The position numbers were made by a program, and so were the translations under genes. The notes beneath the pieces were generated by a model. It was not told the DNA's origin and searched no databases. It saw only the letters and a list, made by a program, of their open reading frames with translations. From a virus, in IMG/VR virus record IMGVR_UViG_3300023087_000134, positions 1 to 21,014 of that record: a stretch of DNA of 21,014 bases; one strand, written 5' to 3'. Positions 7,707 through 14,107 of the stretch are shown here, one piece after another. How positions within the stretch are numbered: the first letter of the stretch is position 1; each line of letters opens with the position of its first letter.

Positions 7707-9487
7707 TATCCTCTAGGTTTTAAAAATCCTCTATTTTTCATATCCTTTGGTCTCTTAGCTACTTTAGGATCGTTTACTTCAGGAGTGAAGCCTTCCTTTT
7801 TTGCCTTATTGACGCTTATCTCAGCATTAGGATTAGTGGCATCAGGATTAACATCTTTTGCCATATAGGTTTTACGCATCCAAAAATGGTGACAGTCTCC
7901 TCCTCCTTTGTATAGCCAAATATCATAAGTAGCAGCTCCATTAGCACCCCAGCCTGCATTAACTGCTTTTTGACTCATAGCTTGAATATCCTCTTTTCTA
8001 TAAATCTTTTTAGCAGCTACCATCTTTTGACAAAACTCTCTTGAGTTATCTGAAGTCCTTAGTGGTGCATATTGGTATCTTACTTTAAATTTTAGATTAT
8101 TCTCTTCTCCATCCTGCTCACTCTTTGCATTTGGTCTAGCAATTCCTGTAGAAGCTAGTCCTATCATTTTGTCTAAAACTTCTTCTTGATCGTAATCCAC
8201 CTCTCTTTCGTCTACTAAAACCCAGTTTTCTAAGTCCTCTTCTTCTCCAAATTCATCTAATAAGTCTGCAAGCTCCTCAGTAGCCTCAGGCTGTTGTTTA
8301 CTCATCTTTACTCCAGTCTCCTCTTCTTGTGTTTCAGAATCCTGTACATTTTCTAAGTCTGTAAATTCTAAAGGCTGTAAAGTTTTGAAGTATAAATTAA
8401 GAGCAATACCATTATAAGCTAAGATTTGATCAAAAGCATCTATAAGCAAAGTTTGAAAAGGTCTTATAACAGTATTATCCATTAATATAGAAGCTGTTTT
8501 AAGCTCGTCTGCATTGTTTCCTAGCCCTGTGTTATCCTTTATGCCTAAAAGCATAGGAGAAACGATTCTATGGCTTACTAGGATCTTTCTAGCACTCTCG
8601 TCTGAGAGGAATTGGTACTGATTGTGAGCATCTGAGAGTTGAACTGGCTCAATGTTAGCCTGAGAGTCTGTATTGTCATTAAAGCTTAGAATAAACTTAC
8701 CAGCATTAGAACTCCCTGAAAACTTCTCATAGATTCTCTGCTCTATTAATCTTCTTTGCTCCTCATTAGGAACTCCATTGTTAAAGTTAATTAGCATACT
8801 AGGCGCTAGCCCATTCATAATGTTATTTAAGTGATAGTTGCTAATTTCCTCTTCTAGCTCACTATATTGCAAACCTCCTTGATAGTCAACAGGAGAGTAG
8901 TAATAGAATCCTGCTCTGTAAGGTTTAACTACATATATCTCTATTGACTCTTTGCTATAACCAAAGCAAGGTATTCTCTTAGGATCTTCACTAGGTTTAA
9001 TATTAGACCAGTCTTTATGATAGTAGTATGCTTCTATATCTCCCTCTTCATTGCATTTTTCAGCTCTTAGAGTTTCAATAGGGAAATGTTCTACCTGTGC
9101 TATTTTAGTTCTATCTTTAGAGTAGATAATTTGCATTGCACAGCTACCCATAAGCTTTAGATCAAAAGCTAACTTTCTAACACAATCTTTTTTTAATAAA
9201 GAAATAGCTTGTGCATATTGATCAGGCTTTCTACTAGAATCTGTAGCATCTAACCCTTTACCATATATCATTTCTGATAAGCCATTGATAGCAGCGTTAT
9301 TTGTAGGAGATCCATTATATCTATCAATTAAAAACTGATAGTAATTGTTATCATCTCCATAAGAAATCCACTCTTTATTTTTAACCTCCTTAATCTTAGG
9401 CGAAGTGTAAGTGCTTAGATTAACTAAGTGTACCTCAGAAGGTGTTTTAGGCTTTGGAGCAGGTCTATAATTCTTTATTTTTTTCAT
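7706..9487 (-). CDS. Portal protein with extra C-terminal domain
   Basis: This 593-residue protein has a portal-like core (about residues 40-370): WISYGDDNNYYQFLIDRYNGSP, AAINGLSEMIYGKG, a helical stem/wing region, and SPMLLGIKDNTGLGNNADELKTA at about 310-332, which resembles the segment of portals that contacts DNA and connector. An acidic linker (375-435, with runs of Glu/Asp) leads to a separate domain (465-545) with REFCQKM, YRKEDIQAMS, TYDIWLYKGGGDCHHFW and a basic C-terminus. That second domain has conserved-looking Cys486 and C532-H533-H534. It may correspond to a minor head (gpF-like) domain fused to the portal, but I cannot name it with certainty. The portal would form the dodecameric DNA gate. 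It overlaps the upstream gene by an ATGA junction. Confidence 0.82.
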   Translation of the reverse strand: MKKIKNYRPAPKPKTPSEVHLVNLSTYTSPKIKEVKNKEWISYGDDNNYYQFLIDRYNGSPTNNAAINGLSEMIYGKGLDATDSSRKPDQYAQAISLLKKDCVRKLAFDLKLMGSCAMQIIYSKDRTKIAQVEHFPIETLRAEKCNEEGDIEAYYYHKDWSNIKPSEDPKRIPCFGYSKESIEIYVVKPYRAGFYYYSPVDYQGGLQYSELEEEISNYHLNNIMNGLAPSMLINFNNGVPNEEQRRLIEQRIYEKFSGSSNAGKFILSFNDNTDSQANIEPVQLSDAHNQYQFLSDESARKILVSHRIVSPMLLGIKDNTGLGNNADELKTASILMDNTVIRPFQTLLIDAFDQILAYNGIALNLYFKTLQPLEFTDLENVQDSETQEEETGVKMSKQQPEATEELADLLDEFGEEEDLENWVLVDEREVDYDQEEVLDKMIGLASTGIARPNAKSEQDGEENNLKFKVRYQYAPLRTSDNSREFCQKMVAAKKIYRKEDIQAMSQKAVNAGWGANGAATYDIWLYKGGGDCHHFWMRKTYMAKDVNPDATNPNAEISVNKAKKEGFTPEVNDPKVAKRPKDMKNRGFLKPRG

Positions 9488-9903
9488 ATTATTATGTACT
9501 CATTATCGTATGTATTCTCTGTAACATATACATCCTTGTTTACGCTGTAGTACTCATCCTCTGTTTGATCTAAGGTTTGATCAGTACAAAATATTTTATC
9601 TTTATACAGAGACAGGGAAGCGCCCTGAGAAGCATTCCATAAATCTGAGTTCAATTCCCAAACTATTGCATTTTGTTCAAATAAATTAGGATCTACAACA
9701 AAGTCTATATCATAGAACCTGCCTTCTATAAGTTCAAAAGTTCCTGTATAGATAAGCTCATCTTTTTCCTGAGTAAAAGTTACAACTTGATCAGTAGTAA
9801 CATTTGTACTAGTATCTCTTAAATAAAGCGTAGCACTTTGAACATAATCTCTAGGAGTAAATCTAATAGATTGCTCTGCTGTGCTAGTAGAAAGTATCTT
9901 CAT
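9484..9903 (-). CDS. Conserved neck/virion protein of unknown function
   Basis: This 139-residue, beta-strand-rich protein begins MKILSTSTAEQSIRFTPRDY. It carries FELIEGRFYDIDF at about residues 56-68 and DKIFCTDQT at 102-110, and ends in a Tyr/Asn-rich tail (NTYDNEYIII). I recognise this arrangement from Bacteroidetes phages, where it lies next to the portal, but no function is established. It is the first gene after a terminator and is directly preceded by a 33-base putative promoter element ending at its ATG. Its end overlaps the portal start by 4 bases. A neck or head-completion role is inferred. Confidence 0.68.
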   Translation of the reverse strand: MKILSTSTAEQSIRFTPRDYVQSATLYLRDTSTNVTTDQVVTFTQEKDELIYTGTFELIEGRFYDIDFVVDPNLFEQNAIVWELNSDLWNASQGASLSLYKDKIFCTDQTLDQTEDEYYSVNKDVYVTENTYDNEYIII

Positions 9904-9936
9904 ACATATATAACGCTAAAAAGCAATTATTTTGCA
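9904..9936 (-). promoter_or_regulatory. 33-base late promoter-like element, copy A
   Basis: On the minus strand, TGCAAA begins 33 bases before the ATG at 9903 and GCGTTATATA begins 13 bases before it. Two other genes have the same layout with identical spacing. Copy A lies only 7 bases beyond the T-run of a terminator, so it would restart transcription for the neck, portal and fibre genes. Because the TATATA box ends 3 bases before the ATG, a transcript starting at the usual distance would have almost no leader. Confidence 0.6.
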
Positions 9937-9943
9937 TAGATGT

Positions 9944-9970
9944 AAAAAAAAAGGGTAGCAATAGCCACCC
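9944..9970 (-). terminator. Intrinsic terminator after the tail-tube gene
   Basis: On the minus strand, GGGTGGC (9970-9964), a 4-base loop and GCTACCC (9959-9953) form a 7-pair stem with one G-U pair. Nine T residues follow directly at 9952-9944. It begins 25 bases after the stop of the tail-tube gene and is a classic Rho-independent terminator. Confidence 0.87.
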
Positions 9971-9994
9971 TCTCTTTCTCCTATCAAACAAAAA

Positions 9995-10522
9995 TTATGC
10001 GTCAGGATCAATTTGAGTGCCTGAAGCATCGTCTGTAATTACTGTAGAAGTAACAAAGTATGCTGGAGATGTCTCCATAGCTTCAAATGTCAAAGTGAAC
10101 CCTGAAAGGTCTCCCATCGCTGCTCCTGAAACTACAGTACCGCCTGTAACTTCAGCTCCGTGTTCTAGTCCTACTAGGAAAAAGTTTCCATTGTAATCCT
10201 CGATAGCGATATGTGGTCTAGCTGCTGCTAGCAATTTGATTTCCTCTTGAGTAGACTTATCTAAGTAAGTCAAAGTCATATTAAGAGTCTGTGTATAAAA
10301 AGTAGTACCATTCTCTCTTGAAGAGTTGATTGTAGTCTCTAAGCTAGAATTACCTTTAATATCATACTGATACCAAGTAGGCGTTCCTGCTAAGGCTGTA
10401 ATCTCTCCTGAAGCAATGGTAGCTGTACCTAAAGTTCCGTAATCTGCAAAGTAAACTGTTTTCAGTCCACCTACAGCCGACTTACAAGGTAGCGATCTTC
10501 CTGATGTTAAAGCACAAGCCAT
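9995..10522 (-). CDS. Probable major tail tube protein
   Basis: This 175-residue protein begins MACALTSGRSLPCKSAVGGLKTVYFADYG. It contains a TFYTQTLNMTLTYLDKSTQEEIKLLAAARPHIAIEDYNGNFFLVG segment and a late DLSGFTLTFEAMETSPAYF segment. Strands around a central helix, a 'D-nG-ffl-G' element and a final GxTLTFEAxE strand fit phage tail tube proteins of Bacteroidetes siphoviruses. It lies just after the capsid gene and has its own terminator on each side, consistent with an abundant virion protein made at its own level. A head decoration protein is the main alternative. Confidence 0.65.
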   Translation of the reverse strand: MACALTSGRSLPCKSAVGGLKTVYFADYGTLGTATIASGEITALAGTPTWYQYDIKGNSSLETTINSSRENGTTFYTQTLNMTLTYLDKSTQEEIKLLAAARPHIAIEDYNGNFFLVGLEHGAEVTGGTVVSGAAMGDLSGFTLTFEAMETSPAYFVTSTVITDDASGTQIDPDA

Positions 10523-10539
10523 ATTATTTTTTTAGTATT

Positions 10540-10576
10540 AAAAAAGGGTAGGCAGGAATCTTCCTAACCCACCCTT
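10540..10576 (-). terminator. Intrinsic terminator/attenuator between capsid and tail-tube genes
   Basis: On the minus strand, AAAGGGT (10576-10570) pairs with ACCCTTT (10549-10543). The stem continues with G-U and G-C pairs, and there is an inner AGGA/TCCT stem. A run of six T ends at 10540. It lies 22 bases past the capsid stop and only 17 bases before the next ATG, with no room for a promoter, so some transcripts must read through. It probably sets the ratio of capsid to tail-tube mRNA. Confidence 0.82.
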
Positions 10577-10597
10577 TATATTAGACAATTATTTTTA

Positions 10598-11545
10598 TTA
10601 AGCTAGAGTTAGTAAAGCTAGGTCTGAACCGATTCCATACTGTACTCCACCTGTAAATCTCATCACAACTCTAACATTTTGAGATCCATCAAGGTCTGCC
10701 ATATCTAAGATTTTTACTTCTTGATGATCAGAGAGTAATCCTGTACCAAAGTAAAGGTTAGATTTTTGACCTGCTACAATGTGATCTGAAGGCATACCTG
10801 GAGCTAAAACTAATTTAATTCCATCAAAAGAAAGAGCGTTGCCCATATTGTACCATTGTGCGCCTCTGCTATCTGTACCAGCACCACCAACTCCATTAGC
10901 AGCGAATCCTCCTAAGTGGCGGATATAAGCTTGCCAAGCAGCAGTAGGTACATAGATGTTTAAATCTTCTTTTCCATATACAGCGCTAGGTAAAGCGTCT
11001 ACTACGTTTTCTAGCAAAGTAACAATGTTAGAGCTAGTAAAAGAAGTTTCTGAGCCATTAGCTGCATCGTTTACATCAGCATCAGCTGCCATAAGAGTAG
11101 TGAATCCATCAAACTCTCCAGCGTTAGCAGTAACACCAGACCAGATGTTTTGCTCGTTTTTCTCTGCTACTAATCCTGCAACGTGACCGATTAAGAAGTC
11201 GCTAAATTTAGGAGGTAGATTGTCAAATGCAGAATAACCCATTTGTACTGCTTCCCAGTCAGAAACAAAGTCTTGCTTACAAAGCTCTAGGTTAACTTGA
11301 AACTCTTCTGGCTGAAGGATTCTCTCAGTAAGAGTGATTGTAGCTGTATCAGTAAAATCACAAGAAGCATCTTTGATTACGTTTGAGTCAGTTGCTACTT
11401 TTTTGATAACCTCTTTGTATTTTACATTAGGTTTGATTTCGATATTCCCCTGCTCTAGAGTTGGAGAAGATAATAACGCTGCTGAAATGTACTTCCCTGC
11501 AAATTCGCCAGCGTATGTTGTTGTAATACTAGTTGTAGTTGCCAT
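10598..11545 (-). CDS. Major capsid protein
   Basis: This 315-residue protein would form the icosahedral shell. It directly follows an acidic scaffold-like gene and precedes a terminator and a tail-tube-like gene, the standard place for the capsid gene. Sequence features include a short N-terminal arm (MATTTSITTTYAGEFAGKYI), a probable elongated beta region (KEVIKKVATDSNV), an alpha-helical spine segment (LPPKFSDFLIGHVAGLVAEKNEQNIWSG), and IYVPTAAWQAYIRHLGG in the A-domain-like part. The C-terminus is beta-rich (VRVVMRFTGGVQYGIGSDL). An HK97-like fold is assumed from this layout, not demonstrated. No large propeptide is seen, which agrees with a separate scaffold protein. The ATG is preceded by an A/T-rich leader with no Shine-Dalgarno sequence. 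Confidence 0.82.
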   Translation of the reverse strand: MATTTSITTTYAGEFAGKYISAALLSSPTLEQGNIEIKPNVKYKEVIKKVATDSNVIKDASCDFTDTATITLTERILQPEEFQVNLELCKQDFVSDWEAVQMGYSAFDNLPPKFSDFLIGHVAGLVAEKNEQNIWSGVTANAGEFDGFTTLMAADADVNDAANGSETSFTSSNIVTLLENVVDALPSAVYGKEDLNIYVPTAAWQAYIRHLGGFAANGVGGAGTDSRGAQWYNMGNALSFDGIKLVLAPGMPSDHIVAGQKSNLYFGTGLLSDHQEVKILDMADLDGSQNVRVVMRFTGGVQYGIGSDLALLTLA

Positions 11546-11557
11546 TTTATATGTTTA

Positions 11558-12190
11558 TTATTTTAGGTTTGCAATTTTTTGTAATACTCTATCTCGAGTG
11601 CTTGTAGCTCTTTTTTGGCTAAACAAGACTTTGTTAGTTTCTGTTTCTTTTTCAGGATTGTGCTTTAAAGGAGCAGCAGCTGGCTTAGAAAGCTCTTCTT
11701 TAAGTTGCTCTTCCTCTTCAGCTTTTACTTCTGCTTCTACAGCAGCCATTTCCTCTTTTTCTTTGATCATAGCTTTGATTTCTTCAATCATTGATTTAAC
11801 CTCAGCTAACTCTTCTTTAGTTGCATAACTCATCTCCTCTTCAGCAGCTTCAACTTCTTCTTCTGCTTCTGCTTCTTTGATTTCTCCGATTATGCCCTCT
11901 TCTGCCACCACTAGAATTTTACCATCTTCCATAGTATAATCCCCTACTGGTACAGCTACTTTATCATCTTCTGTTACAATGAAGATTTCATTTCCTGCTT
12001 CAAAAGCCTCAGCTTCCAATACAGTTCCGTTTTCTAGTTTTGCTTGAGCCAATTCCACTTTTGTGGCTTCCTCTGCTTCCAAGTTAGCTTCTACAGTCTC
12101 TACAGTAGCTTCCTGCTCTTTCGCATCTTCCGATAACTCAATGCCTAGAATGTTTTTGATTTCCTTTAGCATTTCTGTTGGGTTTTTCAT
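11558..12190 (-). CDS. Capsid scaffold-like acidic protein
   Basis: This 210-residue protein is very rich in Glu, Ala and Lys. It starts MKNPTEMLKEIKNILGIELSED and has a small beta-rich middle (LENGTVLEAEAFEAGNEIFIV, then VAVPVGDYTMEDGKILVV, residues about 51-95). A long acidic coiled coil spans about 103-165, and a basic C-terminal tail (ATSTRDRVLQKIANLK) follows. A helical acidic body with a basic C-terminus directly before the capsid gene is typical of scaffolding proteins, whose tail binds the capsid protein during prohead assembly. The start carries copy B of the 33-base promoter-like element. The role is inferred from composition and location. Confidence 0.72.
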   Translation of the reverse strand: MKNPTEMLKEIKNILGIELSEDAKEQEATVETVEANLEAEEATKVELAQAKLENGTVLEAEAFEAGNEIFIVTEDDKVAVPVGDYTMEDGKILVVAEEGIIGEIKEAEAEEEVEAAEEEMSYATKEELAEVKSMIEEIKAMIKEKEEMAAVEAEVKAEEEEQLKEELSKPAAAPLKHNPEKETETNKVLFSQKRATSTRDRVLQKIANLK

Positions 12191-12223
12191 ATATATATAA
12201 CGTTTATTGATTTGTATTTTGCA
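12191..12223 (-). promoter_or_regulatory. 33-base late promoter-like element, copy B
   Basis: On the minus strand, TGCAAA begins 33 bases before the scaffold ATG (12190) and ACGTTATATA begins 13 bases before it, with the same 20-base offset between the two blocks as in copies A and C. It occupies almost the whole gap between the 49-residue gene (stop at 12227) and the scaffold gene. It would drive the scaffold and capsid genes. Confidence 0.6.
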
Positions 12224-12226
12224 TTT

Positions 12227-12376
12227 TCAATCAGTTCCATAGATTTTACCTATACCTTGCGCCCATAGAGATCCATCACAGCACTTTCTTGAATAGGTGT
12301 TAGTGTCTTTACATAGGCATCCTCTTGTACTGTTCTTAGGACTTGTTCTACTAGGAGTTTTCCACCATTTACGCAT
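12227..12376 (-). CDS. 49-aa Cys-rich conserved phage protein
   Basis: I start this gene at the internal ATG giving MRKWWKTPSRTSPKN rather than the longer upstream frame, because the upstream extension lies inside the preceding structural gene. The start at 12376 gives a normal 8-base overlap. The 49-residue product has the core CLCKDTNTYSRKCCDGSL followed by WAQGIG, with cysteines at 20, 22, 32 and 33. I recognise this pattern from other Bacteroidetes phages, always as a small unknown protein. The Cys pairs suggest metal binding or disulfides. The Arg/Lys-rich N-terminus could bind nucleic acid or acidic scaffold. Confidence 0.72.
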   Translation of the reverse strand: MRKWWKTPSRTSPKNSTRGCLCKDTNTYSRKCCDGSLWAQGIGKIYGTD

Positions 12377-12992
12377 AGCTTTGAGTTTTTTGAATGAAGT
12401 AAATAATATCCCATACAGTAGCAGAGCCACCAGTAGCTGTTATTTGCCAATAAGAGCCATTAGTAACAAAGTCTGCATCTGCATAATATTGAAAGACCTG
12501 ATGGTAGTCGTGTTCTACATCGTTGCCTTTTGGGAATGTAGCCTCTCCTCTTATTCTATCATAAGGAGTTCCATTGCCACCTTCAAACTGTAAATCTATA
12601 TGAGTTTGATTAGCATTAGGAGCAGAGTACTTAAAAACAACAGTCATTACATAAGTATCATTCTCGTTATCTGCTAGGATTCTAGTTCCGTTATAATAAT
12701 CAACTCCTGTGTAGCTTCTGTAAACACTTGCTGCATTATTAGGTAGGCTTACTGTAATACCATCTACTAAAGTCAGCTTGTTTGAAGATGTATAAATAGA
12801 GTCATCGTATCTAGCCCATCCTAATCCTGATCCTGCTCCTGATTGAGGATATATCTTTCTCCATTCCCCATTCCAAACAGTCCACACTCCAGTAGAAGTA
12901 GTTACATAAGCACCCTCCTCTATTTTGTATTGCAGTCTTACATCCTCAGAGTCTACGTCTGCCTGTACTTTATATGAAGTGTTTTTTATCAT
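12369..12992 (-). CDS. Unknown beta-rich virion protein
   Basis: This 207-residue protein has a short N-terminal strand region, then WNGEWRKIYP, WARYDDSIYTSSNKLTLVDG, VSLPNN, YVMTVVFKYSAPNANQTHIDLQFEGG and a C-terminal DFVTNGSYWQITATGG followed by TVWDIIYFIQKTQSYA. The alternating strands and the NDTYVMTVVF...NANQTHIDL element suggest a jelly-roll or beta-sandwich, as in head-decoration, head-fibre or spike proteins of marine phages. I recognise similar sequences among uncultured marine phages, without known function. Its position between head-maturation genes favours a capsid-surface role. This is inference. Confidence 0.6.
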   Translation of the reverse strand: MIKNTSYKVQADVDSEDVRLQYKIEEGAYVTTSTGVWTVWNGEWRKIYPQSGAGSGLGWARYDDSIYTSSNKLTLVDGITVSLPNNAASVYRSYTGVDYYNGTRILADNENDTYVMTVVFKYSAPNANQTHIDLQFEGGNGTPYDRIRGEATFPKGNDVEHDYHQVFQYYADADFVTNGSYWQITATGGSATVWDIIYFIQKTQSYA

Positions 12993-13056
12993 AAGATATT
13001 TGAATCTTAGCTATTAGCTTGCTGTGTTTTTAGAGTTTATTTAATTTATAGTGTTT

Positions 13057-13458
13057 TTAACTTATAAATTTTTTAGCATCTTGTTTGATTCTTTTGTTAT
13101 CATCTTCTAAATCTGCTATAATATCTATTGAAGCATCTAATAATTTCCATTCTCGAATATTCTTGTAATCAGCACCTAATTCTCCTGCGGCTTTTTGAAT
13201 TTGCTTCATAGCATTTCTTATTTCAGATTTATAACCTTTAGCATTATCTAAACCCTTTATTGATTGTTTTATGTCTGCTCCAAGTTTGTTTATTTGCTGT
13301 AGCTTTGACATAATTTCATTTTGTAATTGATCAACAAAATCAATTTCATCTCCTGCCTCTCTTACAACTTTTTTTGCATCATCAATTACTGATAAATCAA
13401 CTCTTTGAGTTTGTTCTTTAGATAGCTTTGTAAAGATTTTTTGTAGTTCTGGTTTCAT
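13057..13458 (-). CDS. Helical protein of unknown function
   Basis: This 133-residue protein is predicted by eye to be almost entirely alpha-helical. It is highly charged (Lys, Asp, Glu, Gln) with heptad-like hydrophobic spacing in QLQNEIMSKLQQINKLGADI and IADLEDDNKRIKQDAKKF. It has no cysteine, signal peptide or membrane span. It sits 14 bases after the prohead protease gene and 64 bases before the next gene. I do not recognise a family. A structural or assembly factor is the most that location supports. Confidence 0.6.
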   Translation of the reverse strand: MKPELQKIFTKLSKEQTQRVDLSVIDDAKKVVREAGDEIDFVDQLQNEIMSKLQQINKLGADIKQSIKGLDNAKGYKSEIRNAMKQIQKAAGELGADYKNIREWKLLDASIDIIADLEDDNKRIKQDAKKFIS

Positions 13459-13472
13459 AGTAATATAGTAAT

Positions 13473-14072
13473 TTAATTTTTTAGTAAATCTGTAAGTTTA
13501 TTTATAACGTCTTGTGCTTCTAATTCTTCTTTGCTCATTCCTACATTGTCTTGAGGTCTTTCCATTTTATCTGCAAAGTAACCCTCAATAGAGAAGCCTT
13601 TTACTTTTCCTGTCTTGACAAACTTTTCCCAAACTTCATCATTGTTAACTTTAACAGTACCCATCCAAGTGCCAATAGGAACATTCATCTCATACTTTCT
13701 ACTTTTATCGTGTACTTCATCTTCTACTATCCAAGACTCTACTAAGCTAAGTCCTGATAGTTCGTATTGATGCTCTAGTGTTGAGTTATTTTGGTTACCT
13801 TTCATTAAATACATTTGAGAGGCTTTTAAGACAGTATCTTTAGAAAAGTATATATAGTATTCATCTTCTCCTGAACGTCTGTATATGGGCTTGTTAGGTA
13901 TCAATAAAGCGCCCATAAGAATCTTTTTCTCACTTGATACTTCAGCTAGTTTTATCTCTTCTGCTTTAAGAGCAACAAAGTCCTCTTCTATTGCTGGATT
14001 TTCTACTACGCTTATAGCTTCGATTCCTGCTGCTTCTTGTTCTTCGTCTAAGATTAGTTCTACGATTCTCAT
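13473..14072 (-). CDS. Prohead maturation protease, XkdF-like (Peptidase S78-type)
   Basis: This 199-residue protein begins MRIVELILDEEQEAAGIEAISVVENPAIEEDF, a start typical of this family. It continues with GALLIPNKPIYRR, DEYYIYFSKDT, STLEHQYE (His101), LVESWIVEDEVHDKS, VPIGTWMGTVKVNNDEVW and KGFSIEGYF (Ser161). These motifs match the phage XkdF-type prohead protease, where the His and Ser are the likely catalytic pair. It should cleave the scaffold and capsid arms during head maturation. Copy C of the 33-base element ends at its ATG. It is unusual that it follows the tape-measure gene. Confidence 0.85.
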   Translation of the reverse strand: MRIVELILDEEQEAAGIEAISVVENPAIEEDFVALKAEEIKLAEVSSEKKILMGALLIPNKPIYRRSGEDEYYIYFSKDTVLKASQMYLMKGNQNNSTLEHQYELSGLSLVESWIVEDEVHDKSRKYEMNVPIGTWMGTVKVNNDEVWEKFVKTGKVKGFSIEGYFADKMERPQDNVGMSKEELEAQDVINKLTDLLKN

Positions 14073-14105
14073 AATTATATAACGCTTATCTTAAATTAAT
14101 TTGCA
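14073..14105 (-). promoter_or_regulatory. 33-base late promoter-like element, copy C
   Basis: On the minus strand, TGCAAA begins 33 bases before the protease ATG (14072) and GCGTTATATA begins 13 bases before it. It fills the gap between the tape-measure stop (14108) and the protease start. Spacing is identical to copies A and B, so it is a conserved element rather than chance A/T-rich sequence. Confidence 0.6.
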
Positions 14106-14107
14106 TT

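Noticed and set aside
11546-11573. TGCAAA followed by an A/T-rich stretch before the capsid ATG, like the 33-base element
   Set aside because: The spacing is 28 instead of 33 bases, the RCGTTATATA block is degraded, and TGCAAA lies inside the end of the scaffold coding sequence. It is most likely chance.
12250-12450. 66-residue frame beginning MANNSYWWLC and the longer 67-residue frame over the 49-residue gene
   Set aside because: The 66-residue frame lies mostly inside the end of the 207-residue structural gene and lacks recognisable features. The 67-residue frame is only an upstream extension of the 49-residue protein, whose own start gives a normal short overlap.
12993-13056. Gap between the helical protein and the 207-residue protein as a promoter or RNA gene
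   Set aside because: It is 64 bases, A/T-rich, and contains no copy of the 33-base element, no convincing hairpin with a T-run and no open frame.
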